Shown here piece after piece: positions 25,389 through 34,939 of a stretch of DNA of 64,000 nucleotides. How positions within the stretch are numbered: the first letter of the stretch is position 1; every line of letters starts with the position of its first letter. The stretch comes from Aliarcobacter sp017996075. GTDB taxonomy: Bacteria; Campylobacterota; Campylobacteria; Campylobacterales; Arcobacteraceae. The stretch lies in assembly GCF_051062515.1 (NCBI RefSeq), contig NZ_JAMXEK010000001.1; one strand, written 5' to 3'. Under the pieces are notes generated by a model. The model was not told the origin of the DNA and ran no database searches. It saw only the letters and a program-made list of their open reading frames with translations. The translations under genes were made by a program, and so were the position numbers.

Positions 25389-26099
25389 ATGCAAAGTAGA
25401 GGTTCATCATTTATTTTAGGAATATTCCTTTTTTTTGGTTTAATTGGATTGGGTTCTTTTATCGCAAATGGAATTGTAAAATTTAAAGAGTTGGATAGAA
25501 CAGTTGTTGTAAAAGGTTTATCAGAGAAAGAAGTTTTAGCAAATGTTGTAATAATGCCAATAAAAATGACACAAACAAGTAATGATTTAGAGGCTTTGAT
25601 TCAAAAAATTGATTATGATACAAATCAAGCTATAAAATTCTTGAAAGAAAATGGCTTAAAAGATGAAGATATAACTTTAGGTGCAGTTTCAATAGTTGAT
25701 AAGATGGCAAATGAGTTTTCAAATCAAGATTTTGCTATGAGATATTTGGCTTCAAAGGTTATAAATATTTATAGTACAGAAGTTGAAAAAATTAGAGCTT
25801 TAAATAGTAAATTATCAGAACTTTCAAAAAAAGGTGTTCTTTTTAAAACAGATGATTATGATAGTAAAATAGAGTATATTTACACAAAATTAAATGAAAT
25901 AAAACCTAGTATGATTGAAGAAGCAACTTCAAATGCAAGAGCAGTTGCACAAAAGTTTGCACAAGATTCTAATAGTAAATTAGGAAAAATTAAAAAGGCT
26001 AGTCAAGGTCAGTTTGAAGTTGCAAGTCGTGATAAAAATAGTGATCACATAAAAAATATTAGAATAGTTTCTACTATTGAGTACTATTTAGCAGATTAA
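25389..26099 (+). CDS. SIMPL-domain (DUF541) membrane-anchored protein
   Basis: A 236-residue protein with an N-terminal membrane helix (ILGIFLFFGLIGLGSFIANGI) and a SIMPL domain: VVVKGLSEKEVLANVVIMPIK, then FLKENGLKDEDITLGAVS and ATSNARAVAQKFAQDS. SIMPL proteins are periplasmic or surface proteins linked with oxidative stress or antigenicity; a general biochemical role is not settled. GGGAGG precedes the ATG. Confidence 0.88.
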   Translation: MQSRGSSFILGIFLFFGLIGLGSFIANGIVKFKELDRTVVVKGLSEKEVLANVVIMPIKMTQTSNDLEALIQKIDYDTNQAIKFLKENGLKDEDITLGAVSIVDKMANEFSNQDFAMRYLASKVINIYSTEVEKIRALNSKLSELSKKGVLFKTDDYDSKIEYIYTKLNEIKPSMIEEATSNARAVAQKFAQDSNSKLGKIKKASQGQFEVASRDKNSDHIKNIRIVSTIEYYLAD

Positions 26100-26106
26100 A
26101 ATAGTT

Positions 26107-26132
26107 TTTAAGAGGATTAAAATCCTCTTAAA
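26107..26132. terminator. Bidirectional hairpin terminator
   Basis: An 11-base stem (26107-26117 with 26122-26132), loop TAAA, between the convergent SIMPL and CopD-like genes. It overlaps the stop codon of the CopD-like gene. Confidence 0.75.
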
Positions 26133-26596
26133 GTAATTCCTAAAATAACAGCAATAATTCCCAAAAATATATTTATTGGAATAAGATATTTTGCCAATGG
26201 ATTTAGTTGATTTTTAGCACTTAAAAAATCTCCACCATCAAAAGCTTTTTGAGCTTTGTCTCTTTTTATATAAATAACTACAAAAATAAGAGTCATAATA
26301 AACCAAATAATCTCTTTGGCAATTACAAATTTGTATAGTGAACTCTCTTTAAAATCTAAAGCTAAAATCAAAATAATAGCAGTAATTAAGAGAGTAATAA
26401 TAGAAGGAATAACCATAGAAAAAAATCTTTTTAGATTTTCTAGAGTTCTTCCTAATCTTATCTTTGGCTCTTCTATATTTTGCATAGAGTAATGAACTGC
26501 AAATCTAATTACAATCATTCCACCTATCCAAACTATAGCAGAGATTACATGAAGAAAAATAATTAAAGTTGAAAAATTATTAAATAATTCACTCAA
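26117..26596 (-). CDS. CopD-like four-helix membrane protein
   Basis: A 159-residue inner-membrane protein with four predicted helices. The first carries the CopD-family block IIFLHVISAIVWIGGMIV, with a His in the membrane. Related domains occur in copper-resistance CopD and in HemJ-type oxidases, so haem or copper contact is possible. It follows alaS by ten bases on the same strand. The substrate is not indicated. Confidence 0.7.
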   Translation of the reverse strand: MSELFNNFSTLIIFLHVISAIVWIGGMIVIRFAVHYSMQNIEEPKIRLGRTLENLKRFFSMVIPSIITLLITAIILILALDFKESSLYKFVIAKEIIWFIMTLIFVVIYIKRDKAQKAFDGGDFLSAKNQLNPLAKYLIPINIFLGIIAVILGITLRGF

Positions 26597-26606
26597 TTTT
26601 TAATCC

Positions 26607-29162
26607 TTATAAATTCTCTTTTGCATAAGTTAAAGCAGCAACTTTTGCCTCTTCAATTTTTGTTATATCTTTCCCACCAGCAGTTGCGAAATCTGGTCTT
26701 CCACCGCCACCACCACCAACGATTGGAGCAATATTTTTAATCCAATCGCCAGCTTTAATATTTGTATTTTTACTTCCTGCAACGATTAAAACTTTGTCAT
26801 CTTTTGCTTGTAAAAGTAAAATTGCTAATTTTTCATTTGCATTTTTCATATCATCAACAATTTTCTTTAAGTCACCATTTTCAATAACAGCAACTACAAC
26901 TTTTGTATCACCGATACTATCTTCATTTATTGGAGTCGATGTTTTACTTTGAGTATTTTTAATCTCATTTTTAAGCTCTTTAATTTCGTTTTTAAGTTTT
27001 TTGATACCAGCTATCATATCATTTGATTTTAATTCAGCTTGAATTTCTGATAATTTATTCATCTGCTCTTTTGCATATTTTATTGCACTTGCACCAACAA
27101 CAGCTTCAATTCTTCGTATTCCAGCACTAACTCCTGACTCTTTAACGATATAAAAACTTCCAATTTCAGATGTATTTCTTGCATGAGTTCCACCACAAAA
27201 TTCTACAGATACATCTTCTCCAAAGCTAACTACTCTTACAACTTCACCATATTTTTCACCAAACATAGCAATTGCACCTTTTTTCTTTGCAAGCTCTAAA
27301 GGTAACTCTTCAACTTTACCTTTTAATGCTCGTGCAATCATAGAGTTAACCAAATCTTCAACTTCATTTATTTGTTCACTTGTCATTGCTTTTGGATATG
27401 TAAAGTCAAATCTTAGTTTATTTGCATCATTGAAAGAACCAGCTTGAGAAACACTATCTCCTAAAACCATTCTTAATGCACTTTGAAGTAAGTGAGTAGC
27501 ACTATGATGTTTTTCAATTTCATGTCTATTTATAACAACAGCTTCAATATCTTGATTTCTGCTTAGTTTTTCCTCTTTTACATCTACTTTTGATAAGTTA
27601 AGATTATGGAATTTTGAAGTTTCAAGTACTACTGCATTTTTACCTTCAAACTCGATTGCTCCAATATCTCCATTTTGTCCACCACTTGTTGCATAAAAAG
27701 GAGTTTTATCTAAAAGTACCCAACCAATTTGATTTTCTAAACTTTCTACTTCTTTAAAATTTTCATCAAGTAGAGCTAAAATTTTTGAGTTATAAGTATT
27801 GTTTGTATATCCAACAAATTCATTTAAACCATATTTTTCAAGTAAAGCTTTAAAATCACCTTCATTTGCACTATCTCCACTACCTTTCCAAGCAGCTTTT
27901 GCCATAGTTTTTTGATTTGTCATAAGCTCTTCAAATTTATCTAAATCTACTTTTAGGTTCTTATCTTTTAGCATATCTTCTGTTAAATCAAGTGGGAATC
28001 CATAAGTATCGTATAGTTTAAATGCAATTTCTCCACTAAAAATATCTTTTGTATTTTCTAATTCATCATTAAATAGTGTAATTCCTGCAGAAATTGTTTT
28101 GAAAAATCTCTCTTCTTCTAAAGTTAGCTGCTCTTTTATATAGTTTGTATTATCTTTTAATTCAACATAATGCCCACCCATAATATCAACCAAAGTATCA
28201 ACAAGTTGTGCCATAAATGGTTTTCTAAAACCTATTAAATAACCATGTCTAATAGCACGTCTAAGAATTCTTCTTAAAACATAAGGTCGTCCTTCATTTC
28301 CAAAAAGTATTCCTTGAGATAACATAAATGAAGTTGCTCTTAAATGGTCCGCAATAACTCTATAAGAACCAATATTCTCTTTTGTAGCTTTTTTATTTGC
28401 AATTTTTTCTAAAGTTTCAATTATTGGTTTAAAGCTTGAAGAGTCAAAGTTATTTAAAACTCCCTCTTTTATTGCAATAACTCGCTCTAATCCCATTCCT
28501 GTATCAATAGATGGTTTTGGAAGAGGAATTAGTTCGCCATCTTTTGTTCTTTCATATTGCATGAAAACAAGATTCCAAATCTCTAAAAATCTATCGCCAT
28601 CTCCACCCATTTTATCTTCTGGACTAGAAAAATGCTCTTCTCCTTGGTCGTAGAAAATTTCACTACAAGGACCACAAGCTCCTGTATCTCCCATTGACCA
28701 AAAATTATCTTTATCTCCAAATCTTAAAATTCTTGAAGAATCTATATGTTTTGTCCAAATTTCAAATGCCTCATCATCACTTTCATGTACAGTAACCCAA
28801 AGTTTATCTTTAGGTAGAGCAATATTTTTAGTAATAAATTCCCAAGCATAAGCAATAGCTTCTTCTTTGAAGTAATCACCAAAAGAGAAGTTTCCAAGCA
28901 TTTCAAAAAGTGTATGATGACGTGCTGTATAACCTACATTTTCTAAATCATTATGCTTTCCCCCAGCTCTAATACAAAGCTGACAAGATGTAGCTGTTTT
29001 ATTTTCTGGAGCAGGGATATTTCCTGTGAAAATATCTTTAAATTGAACCATTCCAGCATTTGTAAACATCAAAGTTGGGTCATCTGGAACCAGTGGCATT
29101 GAAGATACTACTTCGTGCCCTTTACTCTTAAAAAACTCTAAATACTCTTTTCTAATATCCAT
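26607..29162 (-). CDS. alaS: Alanyl-tRNA synthetase
   Basis: An 851-residue class II synthetase that charges tRNA-Ala and edits mischarged Ser/Gly. The catalytic core opens MDIRKEYLEFFKSKGHEV, with motif 1 to 3 blocks (TNAGMVQFKDIF, ARHHTLFEMLGN, DTGMGLERV). The editing domain has HHSATHLLQ and CGGTHARNTSEIG, and the C-terminus carries the glycine-rich VGGGGGGRPDFATAGG. An ATG at 29177 would add five residues without a ribosome-binding site; I prefer 29162 with GGA nine bases upstream. It is divergent from trxA. Confidence 0.96.
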   Translation of the reverse strand: MDIRKEYLEFFKSKGHEVVSSMPLVPDDPTLMFTNAGMVQFKDIFTGNIPAPENKTATSCQLCIRAGGKHNDLENVGYTARHHTLFEMLGNFSFGDYFKEEAIAYAWEFITKNIALPKDKLWVTVHESDDEAFEIWTKHIDSSRILRFGDKDNFWSMGDTGACGPCSEIFYDQGEEHFSSPEDKMGGDGDRFLEIWNLVFMQYERTKDGELIPLPKPSIDTGMGLERVIAIKEGVLNNFDSSSFKPIIETLEKIANKKATKENIGSYRVIADHLRATSFMLSQGILFGNEGRPYVLRRILRRAIRHGYLIGFRKPFMAQLVDTLVDIMGGHYVELKDNTNYIKEQLTLEEERFFKTISAGITLFNDELENTKDIFSGEIAFKLYDTYGFPLDLTEDMLKDKNLKVDLDKFEELMTNQKTMAKAAWKGSGDSANEGDFKALLEKYGLNEFVGYTNNTYNSKILALLDENFKEVESLENQIGWVLLDKTPFYATSGGQNGDIGAIEFEGKNAVVLETSKFHNLNLSKVDVKEEKLSRNQDIEAVVINRHEIEKHHSATHLLQSALRMVLGDSVSQAGSFNDANKLRFDFTYPKAMTSEQINEVEDLVNSMIARALKGKVEELPLELAKKKGAIAMFGEKYGEVVRVVSFGEDVSVEFCGGTHARNTSEIGSFYIVKESGVSAGIRRIEAVVGASAIKYAKEQMNKLSEIQAELKSNDMIAGIKKLKNEIKELKNEIKNTQSKTSTPINEDSIGDTKVVVAVIENGDLKKIVDDMKNANEKLAILLLQAKDDKVLIVAGSKNTNIKAGDWIKNIAPIVGGGGGGRPDFATAGGKDITKIEEAKVAALTYAKENL

Positions 29163-29359
29163 TTTACTGTTTTCCATCTATAAAATTTTTGTACATTTTA
29201 TCAAAAATATTATTTACTCTTGATTAGTAAGATTAGTAAAAAATGTTAATAATAAAACAAAATTTAAGGTTTTTATAGGTAAAATCTTTGAACTTTAATT
29301 GTAAAAATACAAGAAAAAGTTCATATACGGTTTAAAAAATTAATAATAAGGATAACAAA

Positions 29360-29677
29360 ATGGGTAAATATATTGAATTAACATCAGCAAATTTTGATGC
29401 AACTACAAAAGAAGGTGTATCTTTAGTAGATTTCTGGGCACCTTGGTGTGGACCTTGTAGAATGATTGCTCCAGTTATTGATGAATTAGCAGGAGATTTT
29501 GAAGGAAAAGCAAATATTTGTAAAGTAAATACAGATGAAGAGCAAGATTTAGCAGTAAAATATGGAATTAGATCAATTCCTACAATTATTTTTATGAAAA
29601 ATGGAGAAGTTGTTGATCAGCTAATAGGTGCTACATCAAAACAAGCTTTAACAGATAAAATAAACTCTTTATTATAA
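29360..29677 (+). CDS. trxA: Thioredoxin
   Basis: A 105-residue cytoplasmic thioredoxin with active site WCGPC (Cys30, Cys33), the buried VDFWAPW strand and cis-proline in IRSIPTIIFMKNG. It passes electrons from TrxB to ribonucleotide reductase, peroxiredoxin and others. It has its own terminator and stands 212 bases before trxB. Confidence 0.97.
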   Translation: MGKYIELTSANFDATTKEGVSLVDFWAPWCGPCRMIAPVIDELAGDFEGKANICKVNTDEEQDLAVKYGIRSIPTIIFMKNGEVVDQLIGATSKQALTDKINSLL

Positions 29678-29702
29678 TTTGAATTAAAATTTAAAAAGAG
29701 TT

Positions 29703-29733
29703 AAAGGAAGGTGTTTTGCATCTTCCTTTTTTT
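29703..29733 (+). terminator. Rho-independent terminator of trxA
   Basis: AAAGGAAGGTG pairs with CATCTTCCTTT (one G-T pair) around loop TTTTG, followed by an unbroken T-run to 29733. This is a standard intrinsic terminator and separates trxA from trxB. Confidence 0.85.
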
Positions 29734-29889
29734 AATTTTGAACTTATTTAAGATAGATATTAAATATTAAATGATAAAATTTTTCCTTAGTTTTGTTTGC
29801 ACTTTTATATTGGCTTACAAAATTTTTTAGTACCATTCTATTTTAAAAGAGTTATGGTGAAATATATATTTAGAAAATAAGGACTTAAA

Positions 29890-30819
29890 ATGTTAGATTT
29901 AGCAATTATTGGTGGAGGACCAGCTGGACTTACAGCAGGTTTATATGCTACAAGAGGTGGTTTGGCAAATGTTGTAATGTTTGAAATGGGAATGCCAGGT
30001 GGTCAAATTACAGGTTCGAGTGAAATAGAAAATTATCCAGGACAAGGCGAAGTTATGACTGGTATGGATTTAATGGCATCTTGGCCAGAACAGTGTCAAA
30101 AATTTGGTTTAAAACATGAAATGGCACAAGTTGAAAATATTACAAAAAATGGCGATATATTTAAAATTTTAACAAATGATAAAAGAGAATTTGAAGCAAA
30201 AGCTGTTTTAATGGCAACAGGTTCAGTTCCTAGACGTGCTGGATTTAAAGGTGAAGATGAGTTTTTCGGAAGAGGAGTTTCTACTTGTGCAACTTGTGAT
30301 GGATTTTTCTACAGAGGAAAAGAAGTTACAGTTATTGGTGGTGGAGATTCAGCTTTAGAAGAGGCTTATTATTTATCAAAAATGTGTAAAAAAGTTTATT
30401 TAGTACACAGACGTGATACATATAGAGCAGCTCCTAGCACAATAGCTCATATCAAAAATACTGAAAATATTGAAGAAGTTACAAATGTAGGAGTTGAAGA
30501 AGTTTATGGTGATAATAGTGGAGTTTTAGGTCTTAAAGTAAAATGCAATAAATCAGGTGAAATAAGAGATTTACCAACTCCTGGTGTTTTTGTTTTTGTT
30601 GGAAGAAATGTATTAAATGCACCACTAAAACAAGCTGATGGAACTTTTTTATGTGATGTAATTGAAAGTGGAGAAGTTGTTGTTGATTTAAAAATGAGAA
30701 CAACTACAAAAGGACTTTGGGCAGCTGGAGATATTAGAATTGATGCAGCAAAACAAGTTGTTTGTGCTGCAGCAGATGGTGCAACAGCAGCAGTTGATAT
30801 AATTGAATATTTAGGATAA
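29890..30819 (+). CDS. trxB: Thioredoxin reductase
   Basis: A 309-residue flavoprotein. FAD-binding GGGPAGLTAG near residues 8-17, redox-active CATCDG (Cys133, Cys136), NADPH-binding GGGDSALEEA and the C-terminal ATKGLWAAGDIR-type FAD block (TTTKGLWAAGDI) are all present. It recycles thioredoxin with NADPH. It is followed four bases later by dapB. Confidence 0.96.
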   Translation: MLDLAIIGGGPAGLTAGLYATRGGLANVVMFEMGMPGGQITGSSEIENYPGQGEVMTGMDLMASWPEQCQKFGLKHEMAQVENITKNGDIFKILTNDKREFEAKAVLMATGSVPRRAGFKGEDEFFGRGVSTCATCDGFFYRGKEVTVIGGGDSALEEAYYLSKMCKKVYLVHRRDTYRAAPSTIAHIKNTENIEEVTNVGVEEVYGDNSGVLGLKVKCNKSGEIRDLPTPGVFVFVGRNVLNAPLKQADGTFLCDVIESGEVVVDLKMRTTTKGLWAAGDIRIDAAKQVVCAAADGATAAVDIIEYLG

Positions 30820-30823
30820 ATAG

Positions 30824-31597
30824 ATGATTAAAATAGGTATTTTGGGTAGTTCTGGAAGAGTTGGAAGTTTATTAATAGATGATTTAAAAAATGACACAGA
30901 GGCAAAAGTCTCTTGTGTTCATGTTTTTGATAAAATAGAAAAAGTTTTACCACCAGATACGGTTGTAACAAATGATATAAATGTTTTATTTGAGCAAAGT
31001 GATGTAATTATTGATTTCTCAAGTCCCGTTGCAACTGAAGAGCTTTTAACAGCAGTTGTTGAGGGTGGAAAAAGAAAACCTCTTGTAATTGCAACTACTG
31101 GATTAAGTAAACACCAGCAAAACTTACTTCTTGAAGCTAGCAAGCTTGTACCTATTTTATATGCTACAAATATGAGTTTAGGAGTTGCAGTTTTAAATAA
31201 ACTTGTAGCTCTTGCTTCTAAAGCATTAAGAGATTTTGATATTGAAATTGTTGAGCAACATCATAAACATAAAGTAGATGCACCATCAGGAACTGCTTTA
31301 ACTTTGGCTGAACATGCAGCAAGTGCTAGAGATTTGGACCTTGATACTGTAAGAGTTTCAGGTCGTGATGGACAAATTGGAGCTAGAACTAAGGATGAGA
31401 TTGCAGTTATGGCTTTAAGAGGTGGAGATATTATTGGAAGGCATACAGTTGGTTTATATAATGATGGAGAATTTTTAGAGTTAAATCATACAGCAACTGC
31501 TAGAAATACTTTTTCAAAAGGTGCAATAAAAGTTGCAAAATGGCTCGTAAAAAAAGATGCAAATCTTTATTCAATCAATGACGCTTTAGGTCTATAA
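30824..31597 (+). CDS. dapB: 4-hydroxy-tetrahydrodipicolinate reductase
   Basis: A 257-residue enzyme of lysine/diaminopimelate synthesis using NAD(P)H. The N-terminal nucleotide fold is IGILGSSGRVGSLL, and the substrate region is EIVEQHHKHKVDAPSGTAL with the catalytic His and Lys. It lies between trxB and purF, 16 bases before the latter. Confidence 0.95.
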   Translation: MIKIGILGSSGRVGSLLIDDLKNDTEAKVSCVHVFDKIEKVLPPDTVVTNDINVLFEQSDVIIDFSSPVATEELLTAVVEGGKRKPLVIATTGLSKHQQNLLLEASKLVPILYATNMSLGVAVLNKLVALASKALRDFDIEIVEQHHKHKVDAPSGTALTLAEHAASARDLDLDTVRVSGRDGQIGARTKDEIAVMALRGGDIIGRHTVGLYNDGEFLELNHTATARNTFSKGAIKVAKWLVKKDANLYSINDALGL

Positions 31598-31612
31598 TAA
31601 GGAAATCAACAA

Positions 31613-32959
31613 ATGTGTGCAATAGTAGGAATTTATGGAAATGACAATGCAGCAAGATTAGCTTCAATAGCTCTTTTTGCTATGCAACATAGAGGTCAAG
31701 AAGCAACTGGAATTTCATCATCTTGTGATGGTAAAATATATACAAAAAAAGATAGAGGTTTGGTTTCTGAAGTATTTAATGAAGAGGCTTTAACTTACTT
31801 AAAAGGAAATATGGCAATTGGTCATAATCGTTATGCAACAGCTGGAAGTGATTCTGTTTTAGATGCTCAACCTGTTTATGCAAAATATAAATTAGGTCAA
31901 ATATCAATCGTTCATAATGGTAATCTTATAAATAAAGATGAAGTAAGAAACGATTTGATAGATAAAGGTGCTATTTTTCAAACAGGAATGGATACTGAAA
32001 ATCTGATTCATCTAATAGCAAAAAACACAAAAGATCATTTAAAAGATAGAATTATAGAAGCATTAAATAGAACTATTGGAGCATATTGCTTTATTGTTCA
32101 AAGTAGAAGCAAACAGTTTGTAATACGAGATAGATATGGAATTAGACCTCTGTCTTTAGGAAAATTAAAAAGTGGTGGATATATAGTTGCTAGTGAAACA
32201 TGTGCTTTTGATTTAGTTGGAGCAGAGTTTATTAGAGATGTAAGACCTGGTGAGATGTTAATATTTAGTGAAGAAGATGATATTGAATCTGTTCAACTTT
32301 TTGAACCAGAATTTAGACCATGTGCATTTGAGTATGTATATTTTGCTAGACCAGATTCTGTAATTGATGGTAAAAATGTCTATACAACAAGAGAAAATAT
32401 GGGTAAAGCACTAGCTATTAATGATGCAAATAGCAAAATAAAATATGATATGGTTGTTCCTGTTCCAGATAGTGGAGTTCCTGCGGCTCTTGGTTATGCA
32501 GCTCAAAGTGGAATTCCTTTTAAATATGGAATTATTAGAAACCACTATATTGGAAGAACATTTATAGAGCCAACTCAAGAGATGAGAAACTTAAAAGTTA
32601 AAATGAAACTAAGTCCTATGAGTTCAATTATTGCTGGAAAATCTTTACTTGTAATTGATGATTCAATTGTAAGAGGAACAACTTCGAAAAGAATAGTTAA
32701 AATGTTAAAAGAAGCAGGTGCAAAAGAGGTTCATTTTAGAGTTGCAAGTCCAGAGATAAAATTTCCTTGTTTTTATGGAATAGATACTCCTACAAAAGAG
32801 GAGTTAATATCAACTCAAATGACAAAAGATGAAGTTTGCAAATATATTGAAGCTGACAGTTTAGAGTATCTTTCAATAGATGATTTAGTAAATGCAATTG
32901 GAAATGATAGACACTATGCTCTTGAAAGTTTTGATGGAGACTATTTCGTAAAAGCATAA
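31613..32959 (+). CDS. purF: Amidophosphoribosyltransferase
   Basis: A 448-residue enzyme for the first committed step of purine synthesis. The start MCAIVGIYG exposes Cys as the N-terminal nucleophile after methionine removal. The glutaminase block HNRYATAGS and the PRPP-binding loop VIDDSIVRGTTS are visible. The mature Cys follows the initiator directly, so there is no propeptide of the kind found in Bacillus. AAGGA precedes the ATG. It overlaps the next start by one base (TAATG). Confidence 0.96.
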   Translation: MCAIVGIYGNDNAARLASIALFAMQHRGQEATGISSSCDGKIYTKKDRGLVSEVFNEEALTYLKGNMAIGHNRYATAGSDSVLDAQPVYAKYKLGQISIVHNGNLINKDEVRNDLIDKGAIFQTGMDTENLIHLIAKNTKDHLKDRIIEALNRTIGAYCFIVQSRSKQFVIRDRYGIRPLSLGKLKSGGYIVASETCAFDLVGAEFIRDVRPGEMLIFSEEDDIESVQLFEPEFRPCAFEYVYFARPDSVIDGKNVYTTRENMGKALAINDANSKIKYDMVVPVPDSGVPAALGYAAQSGIPFKYGIIRNHYIGRTFIEPTQEMRNLKVKMKLSPMSSIIAGKSLLVIDDSIVRGTTSKRIVKMLKEAGAKEVHFRVASPEIKFPCFYGIDTPTKEELISTQMTKDEVCKYIEADSLEYLSIDDLVNAIGNDRHYALESFDGDYFVKA

Positions 32960-33924
32960 TGAGTAAAAATTTAAAAGAGATATTGACTATTGGTCGATAC
33001 TTCAAAAACAAATTTGGTGAAAAAGTATATAAAATCCCAATATCTATATCAGGTTTTACATGTCCAAATATAGATGGAACAAAATCAAAAGGAGGCTGCT
33101 CTTTTTGTGAAAATGACTCTTTTAGCCCAAATCTACAAGAGAAAAAAACTAAATTTAAATTGAATCCAAATATTGAGCATAATCCATTTTTAGAAAACCA
33201 ACTAAAACAACTTGAGATGCAGTTTATTGCAACAAAAAAAAGGTTAGAAAATAAATTTAAAGCAAAAAAATTTATAGTATATTTTCAATCTTTTACAAAT
33301 ACTTATGCACCTTTATCAACATTAAAATCTTTATATGAAAAAGCTCTTAGTTTTGATGATGTTATGGGACTTAGTATTGGTACAAGAACAGATTGTGTAA
33401 CAGATGAAATTCTTGATTTTTTATATGAAAAATCTAAACAAAAAGAGATTTGGATAGAGTATGGAATACAAAGCTTTTTTCAAACAACACTAGATAAAAT
33501 AAATAGAGCAGATAATATTGAAAATATGAGATATTGGATAAAAAGAACGAAAGAAAAAGGCTTAAATATTTGTGGACATTTGATTTATGGTTTACCAGAT
33601 GAGAACCAAGAAATGATGTTAGAAACATTTAAACAAACTATTGATTTGAAAGTTGATAGTATTAAGTTTCACCCACTATATGTTGTAAAAAATACACTTC
33701 TTACAAATGAGTTTAAAAAAGGAAGATTTACTCCAATAAGTGAAGAGTTATATATAGATACGGTTGTACAATCTATTATAAATTTACCACAAAATGTATC
33801 TGTTCAAAGAGTAACAGCAGGAATAGACGATGATACACTTTTATCACCTTTATGGTGTAAAAATAAACACCAACAGATGAAAAGTATAAGAGTTGCACTA
33901 GAAGAGAAAGGGTTTATTTATTAA
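32959..33924 (+). CDS. Radical SAM protein, YhcC/TIGR01212 type
   Basis: A 321-residue radical SAM protein. The cluster cysteines occur as FTCPNIDGTKSKGGCSFCEN, the variant spacing typical of the YhcC group. Other blocks are YFQSFTNTYAP, SIGTRTDCVTDEILD, EYGIQSF and CGHLIYGLPDE. The family is widely conserved but its substrate is not settled. It is translationally coupled to purF by the TAATG overlap. Confidence 0.9.
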   Translation: MSKNLKEILTIGRYFKNKFGEKVYKIPISISGFTCPNIDGTKSKGGCSFCENDSFSPNLQEKKTKFKLNPNIEHNPFLENQLKQLEMQFIATKKRLENKFKAKKFIVYFQSFTNTYAPLSTLKSLYEKALSFDDVMGLSIGTRTDCVTDEILDFLYEKSKQKEIWIEYGIQSFFQTTLDKINRADNIENMRYWIKRTKEKGLNICGHLIYGLPDENQEMMLETFKQTIDLKVDSIKFHPLYVVKNTLLTNEFKKGRFTPISEELYIDTVVQSIINLPQNVSVQRVTAGIDDDTLLSPLWCKNKHQQMKSIRVALEEKGFIY

Positions 33925-33927
33925 TAT

Positions 33928-34824
33928 TTATTTTATTTTTAATAAATAATCCACAACATTTTCTATAAAAGCATCATGTTTTCTATCTTTTCTATAAGCA
34001 ATGTATAGTTTTCTTATCATTTTTTGAGTGCCAATTCTTGATTCATATAAAGCACCTGATTTAAGTAGTGATTCAATAGCATTTCTTGATACAATAGAAA
34101 CAGCTGGAGTTGCATTTTTATCAGAGTGTAAAACAGTTTGAACAATAGTTGTAGCACTTGTAACTTCACTTGTAACTTCAAATGTATCACAATCAGGATA
34201 GTTTGCTTTTTCAAGACACTCTTTAAAAATTGATCCTGTATTTGACTCAGGATTTCTACAAATCCATTTGTAAGATAATAAATCTTCAGGTTTTGCCCTT
34301 GCAGGAAGTTTTTGGTTTGAGAATATTACAATCTCATCTTCCATCCACTCTCTATAAATAATCTCATCGTTTGAAATATAGTTTTCAACAAGTGCAATAT
34401 CAATTTTTTTATCTAGTAAATCTTCTATTGCTTCATGTGAAACAGATACATTTATTGACACATCATTGTGAATATTCTCTTTTAAATTGTTTAAAAATCT
34501 AGGAAGAATATAATTTCCTATTATAAAACTAGCACCAAAAATAAAAGTTGTATTTTTATTCATTATCTTTAAAAGTTCTTTTTCAGCACTGTTAACACAT
34601 TTTTCGATTTTTAAAGCAATTCCATGAAGAATTTGTCCCTCTTTTGTGAGTTTAATACCATTTTTCTTTCTATCAACAATTTGAACATCTAGATAATCTT
34701 CTATAAACTTCATTTGTTGAGTAACGGCTGGTTGAGAAATACCTAGTTTGGCAGATGCTTTCGAAAAAGACTTCTCTCTTACAACAGTTAAAAAAGTCTC
34801 TAGTTTAGCAAAATCATTGAGCAT
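33928..34824 (-). CDS. LysR-family transcriptional regulator
   Basis: A 298-residue regulator: N-terminal winged HTH (FLTVVREKSFSKASAKLG, SQPAVTQQMKFIEDYL) at residues 4-62 and a LysR effector domain from about 90. ATG 34824 is used, six bases after GGAG. It is divergent from uvrD with a ~115-base gap, where such regulators usually bind. The ligand is unknown. The gene converges with the radical SAM gene with only three bases between stops. Confidence 0.9.
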   Translation of the reverse strand: MLNDFAKLETFLTVVREKSFSKASAKLGISQPAVTQQMKFIEDYLDVQIVDRKKNGIKLTKEGQILHGIALKIEKCVNSAEKELLKIMNKNTTFIFGASFIIGNYILPRFLNNLKENIHNDVSINVSVSHEAIEDLLDKKIDIALVENYISNDEIIYREWMEDEIVIFSNQKLPARAKPEDLLSYKWICRNPESNTGSIFKECLEKANYPDCDTFEVTSEVTSATTIVQTVLHSDKNATPAVSIVSRNAIESLLKSGALYESRIGTQKMIRKLYIAYRKDRKHDAFIENVVDYLLKIK

Positions 34825-34939
34825 TAAATTCTCCAAAAATAAATTGGCAAAATGATAACATTTATTTATATATAGAATAATTAAGAGATATAATATTTTT
34901 ATAAATTTTATGCTATAATCTAGCTTTATTGGAGAAAAA

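Noticed and set aside
29771..29830. 19-codon hydrophobic frame between trxA and trxB
   Set aside because: No ribosome-binding site and too short; chance in AT-rich DNA is likely.
33425..33930. Opposite-strand frames under the radical SAM gene
   Set aside because: Low-complexity mirror translations without a start context; the sense-strand domain motifs account for the sequence.
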